42,117 nucleotides of DNA from Gymnopilus junonius (taxonomy: Eukaryota > Basidiomycota > Agaricomycetes > Agaricales > Galerinaceae): positions 1 to 42,117 of the forward strand of contig JADNYJ010000286.1 of assembly GCA_015501075.1 (NCBI GenBank), given 5' to 3'. The notes under the pieces are model-generated. The model had not been told where the DNA came from. It made no database searches and was given only the letters and a program-made list of their open reading frames with translations. The translations under genes and the position numbers were made by a program. This document shows positions 20,659-30,109 of the stretch, one piece after another; the stretch's first letter is position 1; each line of letters opens with the position of its first letter.

Positions 20659-20732
20659 TATGGCGCATCACTTGCACAAATATTCCCACCCCCCCCCTCA
20701 CTTCCCGCGTGTCTTCCCCTCCTGCTCATTCA
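20659..20732. repeat. Left terminal inverted repeat of the 5.8-kb transposon
   Basis: It matches the complement of 26358-26433 over its whole length, with a few substitutions and a shorter C-run. The outermost bases are TATGGCGC. Confidence 0.88.
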
Positions 20733-20956
20733 ACAAAATTGCCTGTCCCGTGCGCCGACTGTCTTCTGATACCTCTGTACCATATAATTGCAATAAATTT
20801 GATACCTTTTGACAAAAATATGCCTCTAAGGGTTGTAGTCACCAACTTGCTGGGTCTGTGACTGACACCGACCCAAGTAAGATGAAATATTAAGTGTTGA
20901 GGCCTTGGATTGGAGGAATGGGTTCGGTTCTGAGATATCAAGATAATTCTACATCT

Positions 20957-21740
20957 CTAGGTACTGTCATCGGAGTCAATCTCTGGAATAAACTCGAGTA
21001 GCTTGTTTTTAGCATGTGTTAGAATCACGTCCCCTCGAAAAAAGCCATTTCCCAGCATCAGCTTCATGAAGATCTCCTCCCGGCACTCAGTTCCCATGTT
21101 GCCAAACTCTGCACCTTCGAATCGAGAGACAGCAGTGCCCAACCCAATGGGTTCTTCAGTCAAGCAAACTCTGGCCCATCTCATTCCACCACACAGTCCT
21201 CCAATCTTCATTGCATGTCGATCGATCTGGACAGTTAGAGCCATGTGTTAGCTCAGGCGATTACAGGCGATGTTGTGGAGGTGCAATCGGTAATTTTCCT
21301 TCACTTTGGCAAGGATAAGAATGAACTCGAGTCCCAACAACTTCACATCCTCGAGTGTAATGTTGCTGAAGCCTTCAAGAAAGAGACGATCAAATGCCTT
21401 GGATGCAAATTTTTTAGTGTGGTATCGATAGCAGATATCAATCAGTTCAGCTGGTGTGAACCGGTACTGATTGCGCTCAATTTCCTGGAATGCATACTTC
21501 AGTGTCGAGGATGATAGAAAGTAGTCGCCCAAATGTAGGAGCTTCTTGAGAGTGGCACCAAATTGGGGTGCACCGGTAGTTCAACGTGCCTGAAAAGCTT
21601 GGTTAGTACACTTTGCTTTATTGGAGATAGTATACATTTGACCTACACCAAATATACCCATAAGGCAAATATTTCAAAGATCTTGTCTTCGATTTGTGGT
21701 AACTTGATGGGATCATCTTCGGCCATTCGGAACCTTTGAC
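20957..21740 (-). pseudogene. BTB/POZ-domain-like protein carried by the transposon
   Basis: The minus-strand frames read, in order, DDPIKLPQIEDKIFEIFALWVYLV (21640-21720), LGDYFLSSSTLKYAFQEI, FTPAELIDICYRYHTKK, NITLEDVKLLGLEFILILAKVKENY (21290-21530), and then GGLCGGMRWARVC..GLGTAVSRFEGAEFG (20957-21244). This is the layout of mushroom BTB proteins: LP-x-EDD, LWVY, LGDYL, then a helical C-terminal half with a Cys-rich end. An intron of about 60-90 nt probably lies near 21600. There is a stop between the last two pieces (21248). The family is unlike copies A-D. Function unknown; the BTB call is inferred from motif order. Confidence 0.6.
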
Positions 21741-22182
21741 ATTGTTCTTTTCTCCCCAGTTAGCCATCGATAGATTACAGGAGAAATGCAGAGGAGCATC
21801 CCAGTGCTGTCATTTCTAAAAAGTAGACTGTCTGGCCGACCTGTGGAGTTCATGTCGAGTATATGAATTATATCGGGTTTTGAATAGACAGCTGACATGC
21901 CTGGAAGAAATGCGACCCATGCCACTCATCCCATAGTCTGGGTTCTCTAGTATGCTCTGGCATCGAAGGTAAGAATGTTGGGCTGGATTGACAACATGCC
22001 TGATTTTATACCCATCATCCAATACACTGATTCTAAAGTTTTGTCTGCAGCAGAACTGCGGGAGAGGAGGCAAAATAAAAATAGTGTTCAATAGCTTGAT
22101 CCCAGAGATCACTGTGGTATCTCCAGGCTTTATATACACAGATAGTCAGACAACTGGTAGAATTGATCATTTCTTCTCACAG

Positions 22183-24229
22183 ATGACAGCTGGGCAAATG
22201 GACATACCCCACATATTTCCTTCTCTTCCTCCTGTGCCAGCAGCAGAGAATGGCCCAAGGACATGGCCAGCACAAGTCCTTGCTGCCTATGATGTAATTA
22301 GCAACATCTATCAGCATGCTGCACATATACTGCAGCAAGAGGAAGCTGACGTGCTGCGTACTGCCTTCCATATCGATGCGATAACTTCAGATGCCATTCC
22401 TATCCTGTCTGCTTTAGAACATGAGGTCGAGATGGGGAATATAGCATTGCCAACTCAGTGGTTACATGAGAGCATGAGGTTATTGGGAAAGTTAGTGATT
22501 GGACTGCAGTCTCAAGCTTGGCTTAGTGAAATAGGGTGTGCCGTTATATCAGTCATTAAATTTTAGAAGAAATTAAATATTGCAATCCAGTGATGAGAAA
22601 AGCATAGAAATACCTGAACTCATATCCCTGTTCAAGTCAGGAAAGCGTGGATGACCAAGGAAAGAAATCAACCTTGAATTTCTCTGTCAGGCCGTATCTA
22701 CTCAATGCGAAATTTGGCTCAAAGACCTTGCATCTCTCCTTGGAGTTCACCGGAACACCCTTAGAACATACATGAAAAGGAAGAATGTCATGAAGCAATA
22801 CTCCGACCTCAGCAATGAAGATCTAGACATTCTTCTCTGTACATTCAAGGAAAAAAAGCCTGACTCAGGTCTACGATATGTTGTTAGATTTCTCCATAAA
22901 CATGGCCTGTGTGTCAAGCAGCGAAGAGTCGTTTCCTCTCTTAAACAGATTGATGGACTAGGTCGTACTCTCCAAGATTGAAAAATTATCAAGAGAGTCA
23001 AGTATTCAGTCAAGGGCCCAAATGCACTTTGGCATCTCGATGGACACCATAAATTAATTTGGTGGGGTATTGTTCTTCATGGGTTTGTTGATGGATTCAG
23101 CCGAACAGTTTGTAAAAGTTACCTGGCGATTTTCTTTATTGAAACAAAATTTATAGATAGCTGCTCTATGTGCCAGTACAAATAACTGTGCCGTGACAGT
23201 CCTTGATCTTTTTCTGGATGCAATCAACGAATATGGCATGCCTTCAAGACTTCGAGGTGATCGAGGCAGAGAGAATATGGCCTGTGCAATCTACATGGTC
23301 ATGAGACGAGGTCCTAAGAGAGCTAGTTTCATGTGGGGATCATGAGTGACTGGTCAATAATGTCTTCATCTGCTGATTTACTGTTCTGCCCTCAGGTCAA
23401 CATGTAATACTCGCATTGAAAGACTTTGGGTTGAAGTTGGGACCCATTTTGCTCGATGATGGAGGGCACTTTTTATTCGCCTCAAACGGCTTCATCTCCT
23501 TGATGTAGGAAATTTGACACATCTCTGGCTCCTCCACAATCTCTTCCTCAGAAGTATCAACAAGGATTGCGAGGACTTCAAAGAGACTTGGAATAACCAC
23601 CCCATAACACATGCCGGGAGTCCCAATGTGAGTAGCAAGGCTGTATTAATAGTTGCAAAGATTAATAGACTCCATCAGGATATGTGATTCATGGGACAGA
23701 ACTGCTTCAGAATTTACAAAGATGATTGTGAAGATGTCCATCCAAAAACTATTGATGAATTTTATGGAGCCGACTGAAAAGAGAAAGCTCCGAATGCGAG
23801 TGACAACCTGACAGTTGAAGACCTCACCTCAAAAATTCACAGTGGACAAAATCCTCAAATATGGCATGAAGGCATTGATGTCACTCCAGGATCTGATCTG
23901 TTCCCATCACCGAGATCGAAGAGCAATTCTACAATGTGCTAGGTAATGTCATTCAATCGGACGTGATTCTGGCTGGATTTGGCTTATTGCAGAATGAATG
24001 GGAGGACGGTGAATATCCATCAACTGAAGTACTCAAGATTGTGTATGAGCATGGAAGGAAGTTGAGGTCGAGTTACGCGACCCTCTCTGGTACCAGAGAG
24101 CAGTACTATGGGGACAAGCATTGTGTGTTCTGCAACAATTTTATGAAGCAACATCCTGTAGTTATTTTACGTAGGTTTGGGGAACAAAGTGACTCGACTC
24201 TAGATGCAGACTCAGACATACAGCCTTGA
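22183..24229 (+). pseudogene. IS3EU-like transposase with integrase (rve) core, degenerate
   Basis: The N-terminus is MTAGQMDIPHIFPSLPPVP. Then comes GKRG.PRKEINLEFL, a helix-turn-helix-like LLGVHRNTLRTYMKRKNV, and LRYVVRFLHKHGLCVKQRRV. The integrase core follows: NALWHLDGHHKLIWWGIV (first D), RGDRGRENMAC (second D) and CNTRIERLWVEVG (E). Then LLDVGNLTHLWLLHNLF and FMGQNCFRIYKDDCEDVHP. The order and motifs match eukaryotic IS3EU-type elements known from animals and mushrooms. In-frame TGA stops lie at 22652, 22979, 23457, 23685 and 23775, each where Arg is expected or plausible. Introns near 22550-22625 and 23340-23396 are probable. Frame changes are also present, so no intact product is made. 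Confidence 0.82.
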
Positions 24230-24339
24230 TTTCATTTTTGGGGAACATGAGGAAAACATCTGTCTGAATAAAAATGCGCCCACCAGGCCTGTATGGTCAT
24301 CATTCCTCTCTCCTTCCTTGCTCCTTTCCCTCTGCTGCC

Positions 24340-26051
24340 ATGGACACAAGGCCTATGTGTCGAGGCCTTGGTCAGGATGGATCGTCTTGTGATTGTGAAG
24401 CATTCTTGGCTCCACAGAACCATGATGGAAAGTCGCCCCTGCATTGTCTCGAATGCCATCATGGCCCTAGCAAGCATCCTGCTCTGTCTCAGGCAGCTTT
24501 AACTCCTGGTTCTGCTTCCCAAAACGGCATCTCTGTATCAAAGGAAAATGTCCTCTCCATCTTCGAGCAGACTGTTCAGTCAGATACTGCAAAGACTAGT
24601 GGCAAAAACTCGGCTTTGGGCTCTGGTTCTGTTCGCTTTACTAGTACCAAGAGGAAGGCCATTGATAAAGACCAAGCTCATGATGAATCTTTGCAAGGCT
24701 TCCATCTGAAGTCCAACAAGTCCAACAAGCCAAAGGAAAAAGTAAGTTCATCATCTAACACATTGATGCCTCAACTAATGTAAGTATTTTCAGTCTGTTG
24801 ATGATGCTGCTCATCGCTGAGTTGGCTGGATTGCCATCCTTACATGCAGACTGAAAGGGGAGGATCCTTACCATCCTCAGCTACCATCTCCAAGGCAACA
24901 ATTCCTGAGCTCCAAAGTGCTGGTTGTGCAAAGGTTGGCGATATCGTCTTCTCTGAGAAGTGGACATATGAGGAATGTACATCTTACTTCCAGAAGATTT
25001 TCCCAAAGCCCTTCGCATACGTACTTGATGCCCAAAGTTCCAAGAGAATGAGAATCTCTGTCGCTTCAGCTGCAAAACCACCTTGGGCACTCATCACTCA
25101 AGAGAGCTGCAAACTCAAGCTGGTCACTAAAGAACAACCAGGTGGACAAGATCTCTGGTTCTATCAGTGTGGGAAAAATCGTGGAATTGAGGAGACACAC
25201 ATAATAATTGGTACAATTTGGTTAACGTCCTCTTTACATGGGTCTAGGTGAATCTGATGAACAATTTAGTCTTGCAAAAACCCATTCCTTCAGGCATCCT
25301 TGAATCCTGGAAACCAATCAAGTCCATTGAGATGCTATCTTCAGATGTCGCAATGTCAGACATGGACATTGTACAGGATGAGCAGAGTTCTGTCAAGGTG
25401 GAAAGCGATGTTGAGATTGACGATACACATTCCCATGAAGGTGACAGTGGTGGGTACCTCCAAATTATACCTGATATACAAAGTGACATATATTTACATA
25501 GACACTGAAGACTCTGACTGCTCTGATGAGGTCATCATTCTTCCCCAGACTGGCAAGCATAAGAAAGTCCATGACTCTTCCATGGATGAGACACCTCTGA
25601 CAAAGAAACAGAAGCTTGGTAGGCTCTAAGACACCTGATTCATTCTTTCTCTCACCAGCGTCGACCAGACCACATTGGCAAGGGTAAGGGTGCCACTCAA
25701 AATACACCAGTTCCCAAGAGTAAGTCTAATCTATTTCTAAATGCCCATTGTACAATTGTCCCTGACTACTCATGTCTCACAGCTGCAAAGTCCCTTAGCA
25801 ACAGCACTCCTACCAGGCAGCATGCTGACTCTAGGAGGACTTCTATGTCATCCACCAAAATTGCGGCATCCAAGGAAGGGACTTCATGCTCGAACTGTTC
25901 ATCGTGCAAGGCTGTTTCTCGTGTTTGGCGTGTCGTTGAACCGGAAGAAGATACGAAATGCTGGGACGAGTTTTTCGGAAATAAGTCAAACCAAAAGCAA
26001 TTTCTCAATCCTTGGGATCCTACTTATGAGCCACTTTTCATCTTTCTCTAG
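24340..26051 (+). CDS. Cys-motif protein of an expanded Agaricomycete family (unknown function)
   Basis: The start is MDTRPMCRGLGQDGSSCDCEAFL. A second Cys/His cluster, CLECHHGPSKHP, follows, so the first about 60 residues form a small zinc-binding-type module. A Ser/Lys-rich linker precedes VGWIAILTCRLKGEDP (24820-24880), GDIVFSEKWTYEECTSYFQKIFPKPF and PWALITQESCKLKLV (24930-25130), acidic and basic tails (DSDCSDEVIILP, KKQKLGRL), and the end FLNPWDPTYEPLFIFL with TAG at 26049-26051. Introns begin at 24742 (GTAAGT) and near 25200-25250, 25480, 25630 and 25720. There is an in-frame TGA at 24818-24820 and a frame change near 24895. I recognise the family pattern from mushroom genomes, where it is abundant. 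Here it lies inside a transposon, so it may be a transposon accessory protein. Probably not intact. Confidence 0.6.
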
Positions 26052-26357
26052 TGATTCCAAAGTATAGCACTTGATCTGACAGATACTGCTTCATTCCTTC
26101 GATGTCTGCTTTGGAATATCTTCTATCACTTCATAATTACTCTCATTTACCATTCCTCTCATTTTAATGCACATTCTTTTAGTCTAGATCCACGTCTTAA
26201 TAGTTATTCTATAGCCTTCTAGCTCGAATATCATGTTGATACTTGTGGTAGACAGTCAAATAGTCTATATTATCTATCTACAGAGTACATACAACAAGTT
26301 TGTTGCTGGGATTGACAATCTACACTGTGAAATAGTGTCGAATCCATGTGAGCCCAC

Positions 26358-26433
26358 TGAATGAGCGGGAGGGGAAGACACGTGGGAAGTGGGGGGGGGG
26401 GGGTGGGAATATTTGTGCAAGTGATGCGCCATA
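26358..26433. repeat. Right terminal inverted repeat of the 5.8-kb transposon, with G-run
   Basis: Complement of 20659-20732. It contains an uninterrupted run of about 12 G (26391-26403), longer than the C-run in the left repeat, so its length in the assembly is uncertain. Confidence 0.88.
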
Positions 26434-26482
26434 CTATTCACCTTTAGAGTTTTGATTTAACTTTTGACCCCATCCATCATCC

Positions 26483-27624
26483 ATGGCAGACGCTGAGCAT
26501 AATATGAACTTTCTTTGGGACCTCGTTTTCTTCAAGGTCTAGTTACTCTCTTATCTATGGGCGCCTATCATATCGATGCTCATACCAGCACTAACATCCT
26601 GTGTAGGTTGAAGAAACGGTCTTTGCTCGACCACGCGGGGAATTTGAACGATCCTCTGAAGTATTCGCAGACATGTTCCGACTCCCTTCTGGAAGCCCTG
26701 AAGGCCGTGATGAAGAGCATCCAATCATCCTCGAAGGATATAAAGCAGAAGAATTCAACTGTTTATTGAAGGTGATGTATCCAACGTTAGTGCCCTCTTG
26801 TAACCCCTTTATATGTCTTCAACTTGGTAAATCACTCCTACCTTCAATTTCAGATCCTATTCCTTGATTTCCAGCACAAACATTGATTTGCACTTGGTAA
26901 AGGAATTGCACTTGGTAAAGGAAGAATGGATCAGCGTACTGAAGTTATCAACAATTTGGAATATGAGCCAAGTGAGATCAATTAAGAAGCAGTATCCTCA
27001 GTTGCCAACCATTCATTAATGCCTCCCTAGATTCGGGAATATGCCATCCACAGGCTGTCTACTGACCTAACCATGGTGCCAATTGAAAAGATCCAACTGG
27101 CAAGGGCACACAAAGTTTCTAAGTGGTTAGAAGAAGGAATTGTCAGCTTGGTGAATGGTGATCACAGGTTGACACGCGAGGATCTGCCTATGCTCGGATA
27201 TGATACGGCCGCCTTGGTCCTTCTAATCAGGGATCAGTTGCCTAAGCCCGCAGCACTGCGAATCAATAAAAATTCGATCAAGTGTGCATATTGTTCGTCC
27301 TCTAACACCTTACTGAAGGGCAACCATACTTGTTGTAGCTGCAGGCAAATCTTGGTTGAAGACGAAGAATTCAGTCTTCTGGCTGGTTCGATAGTCACTG
27401 GGATTTCTTCAGAACCGCAGGTTAACATTGCGTCAATTCGATGCAGTAGTTGCAACAGTGCACCATTCTATGGGATGGCTAACGTATACTGCTCCGACTG
27501 CGGATCTGGCACAGGTTATAATTCTAACGTTAGAGTGATGCCGAAGAAAATGGCGGATGAAATGATCAAGGAGATATTTGGAGCAGAAATTGAAGAATAC
27601 AAATTAACCACCCACACAGTATGA
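26483..27624 (+). CDS. BTB/POZ protein with Cys-rich, zinc-ribbon-like tail, copy C (intact)
   Basis: The start is ATG at 26483. Exons are 26483-26536, 26607-26785, 26854-26971 and 27031-27624, with introns of 70, 68 and 59 nt, all GT..AG. The first intron has a CTAAC branch site at 26591. The protein begins MADAEHNMNFLWDLVFFKVE and runs through a BTB fold (VFARPRGEFERSSEVFADMF, ILEGYKAEEFNCLLKVMYP, WISVLKLSTIWNMSQ, IREYAIHRLST). A helical part follows (LARAHKVSKWLEEG), then four Cys pairs (CAYC, CCSC, CSSC, CSDC), and it ends MADEMIKEIFGAEIEEY. BTB proteins usually mediate dimerisation or Cul3 adaptor contacts; the role of this mushroom subfamily is unknown. No frame break is needed, so this is the one intact copy of four. 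The composite transposon ends only about 50 bp upstream. Confidence 0.88.
26888..26923 (+). repeat. In-frame 18-bp tandem duplication in BTB copy C
   Basis: TTGCACTTGGTAAAGGAA occurs twice, perfectly, doubling LHLVKE in exon 3. Copies A and B have one unit at this place. Confidence 0.9.
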
Positions 27625-28296
27625 TTAGTCTCTCCTAGACAGACTTCCATATAATGTGGACGAAGAGGGTGTGTGACGTCCACGATTAGCATCAGTAATT
27701 TAGCAAATTAGTTTTTTCGGGTTTCTGAACCTGCTGAACCTGAAAAACTCGGAAAAAAAAGGAAGCAAGAAAACTTGGCAACCTATGTCCCTTTTGCCGG
27801 AAACCTGCCGACGCCGCATCAAGCTCTCAGTGCGTGCTCAGAATTTAGTACATTTCGCAACCGAACGGGCTAATTGCTTATATGGACAGTATGATGCTTC
27901 TTGGATGCTTCTCACACCTTTAGAAGTACATGTAGTCTACTTTATACACTTTTCAGCATCTTAAGTATTAGGTAGGACCTTGATTTGTTGTGAATGTCAT
28001 TTTCCTGTGTTGCCTTCGAAAACATTGAAAAGAAGAATTGACGAGTCCGCTGACAAACCGATAAATCGTAACGTCGACGTCGTTGGAGGACGTCCCCAAT
28101 TATACCGCCTTCTTCTGCCGGTGATTGTTTACTCTCTAGACAGAGCCTTATTTGGTGATTTTTCGTGTTCCGGTGTTTTCAAACCCGTATTTATCGCAAT
28201 TATCGCATTAAATTGATGCGAAAGGCACTACGCGATCTGAAGGCGATATTGTCGAGGACAAACCACCACCCGAAACCCTAAGCATTTCATCTGCAG
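27625..28296. other. Gene-free stretch after BTB copy C
   Basis: Presumed 3' flank of BTB copy C. A short plus-strand ORF (27980-28216) has no recognisable content. No inverted or tandem repeat was seen. Confidence 0.4.
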
Positions 28297-28515
28297 CTAT
28301 AAGGTGTCCGAGGATGGACAATATGCACACTTTATTGAATCTTCCCAGCGGTTGCTGGGATGACCCTTGTAGAATTTGATTCTGGATCCAGACAATTTAT
28401 AAGTGATTCTGTATCCAATGGTAGCCAACTCCTCGTAGATTGAGATGCCATCACTGTTCACCAAGCTGGTAGTTCCCTCTTCAAACCATTTGTCAAATTT
28501 ATGAGCCCTCGCCAT
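28297..28515 (-). pseudogene. BTB protein fragment, copy D
   Basis: The minus-strand translation ARAHKFDKWFEEGTTSLVN, then ELATIGYRITYKL and IKCAYCPSSDTL, matches the first third of exon 4 of copy C (ARAHKVSKWLEEGIVSLVN, IKCAYCSSSNTL). It is in the opposite orientation to copies A-C. The BTB fold itself and the last Cys pairs are missing, so this is a stray fragment. Confidence 0.82.
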
Positions 28516-30109
28516 GAGGACTTTTTAAATGGTGTGAAAGATAGTCTATTCGGTATTGGTAGTAAGTAATAAAAGATTCAGCGCTAGATAAAGTCACTTA
28601 GCTAGAAGATACTGAGATAATAATATAGGGACGGCTTACGTGGGGTGCACGACTTTCAACAGAATTCATTTGCATTGCAATTTTCCAGTGCAATGGGGTG
28701 CTTCTTTTATCTCGGCCTTGGTGGCTATTTGAAGGAAGATGGAGCATATCGGAAAATACCACAGATCACTCGGATTGCAATCGAGGCACAGAGAAGATTT
28801 TATCCTGACCTGCACCACCAAGCAGTGAAAAGAATAATATGTTAGCCCGTGTGTGATAAGCGCTCATAGTTGAGATGAGGACGGGCCCTGAAAAAAGACA
28901 TTGCCCCAGAAGGATTCAAGACTATCCGTGATTCATTCATGGGTGTACAAAAATTTCGATGGGATGTCAGATCAGTAAATAGTCCATTTACCTGTGCGCT
29001 TTTGCTGCTTTTTCACTTTCTGGGATTTACTGCTGGCAGAAGAGTAAAAATGGAAAACAGCTGATTACTTGATTGAATATGTAAGTGAGAGATATAGTGT
29101 CCGCTTTGTCAGAACAAATAGAGGAGACAGGATTGACGGGCAAGGAAGGCCAAGGACGTGTCTTTCGGCGGCAGCTTTTTGGGATTCTAGGCTAGAACTC
29201 CGAATCTCGAAAAATAGCAGCTTTTTGACGGGTTTTTGCACTTCTTTCGCTTGTACAAGCTAAAAAAAGCTAATGGACAAAGTACCGACGCCGGTAGCAA
29301 GTGGATGGAGAGTAGAGTACAGAGTCGTGATAGTTTCTGGGCAAGAGAATGGGATCAGCGTCCTGTTACTGAGGGATGCGCTTTACCAATGAAGCTCATC
29401 GAGACTTATTTGAAATATCCAAGATCTATCTTAGGAAGCTGCATTACGCATTGCGCAGACTTATCGAAACAGGCGGAGCGGGTTGTTTTCTCAACAACCT
29501 AGAATCTTTAGCCTTTCTAGCTGTCAGTTATAGTCATAAGGCTGGGTCGAATATAAGCTAGAAATGAGCTTTGCATGGTCAGTAGAATCTTCGCAAGTTG
29601 AAGGTGGTGCTCTAACCTGGGTCGGGTGACCTCAGTCATCTCTTTTATGTAATAGTAATGACTGATCGTTGGGTTACTCACCACCGCAACATTAAATGAA
29701 GACCAATTAAGTCCACGTTCGACAATCGGATGGTTATGTCTGCGCCTTACATACCATATACAAGATTTTCCGCGTGCCACAACAGAAAAATCCCTACGTT
29801 ACACGTAGTTTCAGCACCATTATACTAATAGCCTTTTGGAACATTTGATGACCGTTTAGACCGTGCGATGAAAATGACTAAGCAACAGCTGCAACAGAAT
29901 TCTCTTTGAACGTCGGAAGTTGGTCGGAAGTTGCTTGGAAGGACTCAAATATCGCTTCGTTCCTGCAAAGCGGAAAATAAATTTATTGATCATTACAGTA
30001 TGAGGGATCCAGCGAAAAAAAAAAGAATACATCCACAAGGTTCTAAAGCGGGAAGCACGAGGGGGTAACAAATATCGGTGCTTCAAAAATTTTGCTTGGT
30101 CTTCAGCCT
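28516..30109. other. 1.6 kb without recognisable genes
   Basis: Only short, composition-driven ORFs on both strands (for example 28645-28845 plus, 29517-29780 minus), none with a family motif or splice logic. The last 100-150 bp are probably the 3' UTR of SEC27. Confidence 0.45.

Larger units (their letters stand above)
20659..26433 (+). mobile_element. 5.8-kb DNA transposon with IS3EU/integrase-like transposase and accessory genes
   Basis: The terminal inverted repeats are 20659-20732 and 26358-26433. They begin TATGGCGCATCACTTGCACA, run into a C-run (left) or G-run (right), then TTCCC(G/A)CGTGTCTTCCCC. The target duplication CTATTCA lies at 20652-20658 and 26434-26440 (8 bp if the neighbouring A is counted). 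Contents are a BTB-like gene (minus), a DDE integrase-type transposase (plus) and a Cys-motif protein of an expanded mushroom family (plus). It inserted about 50 bp upstream of the ATG of the intact BTB copy C. Confidence 0.82.

Noticed and set aside
20957..26051. Retrotransposon reading of the integrase-like gene
   Set aside because: No reverse transcriptase, protease or gag frames and no LTRs; instead there are terminal inverted repeats and a 7-8 bp target duplication, and the integrase motifs fit IS3EU-type DNA transposons.
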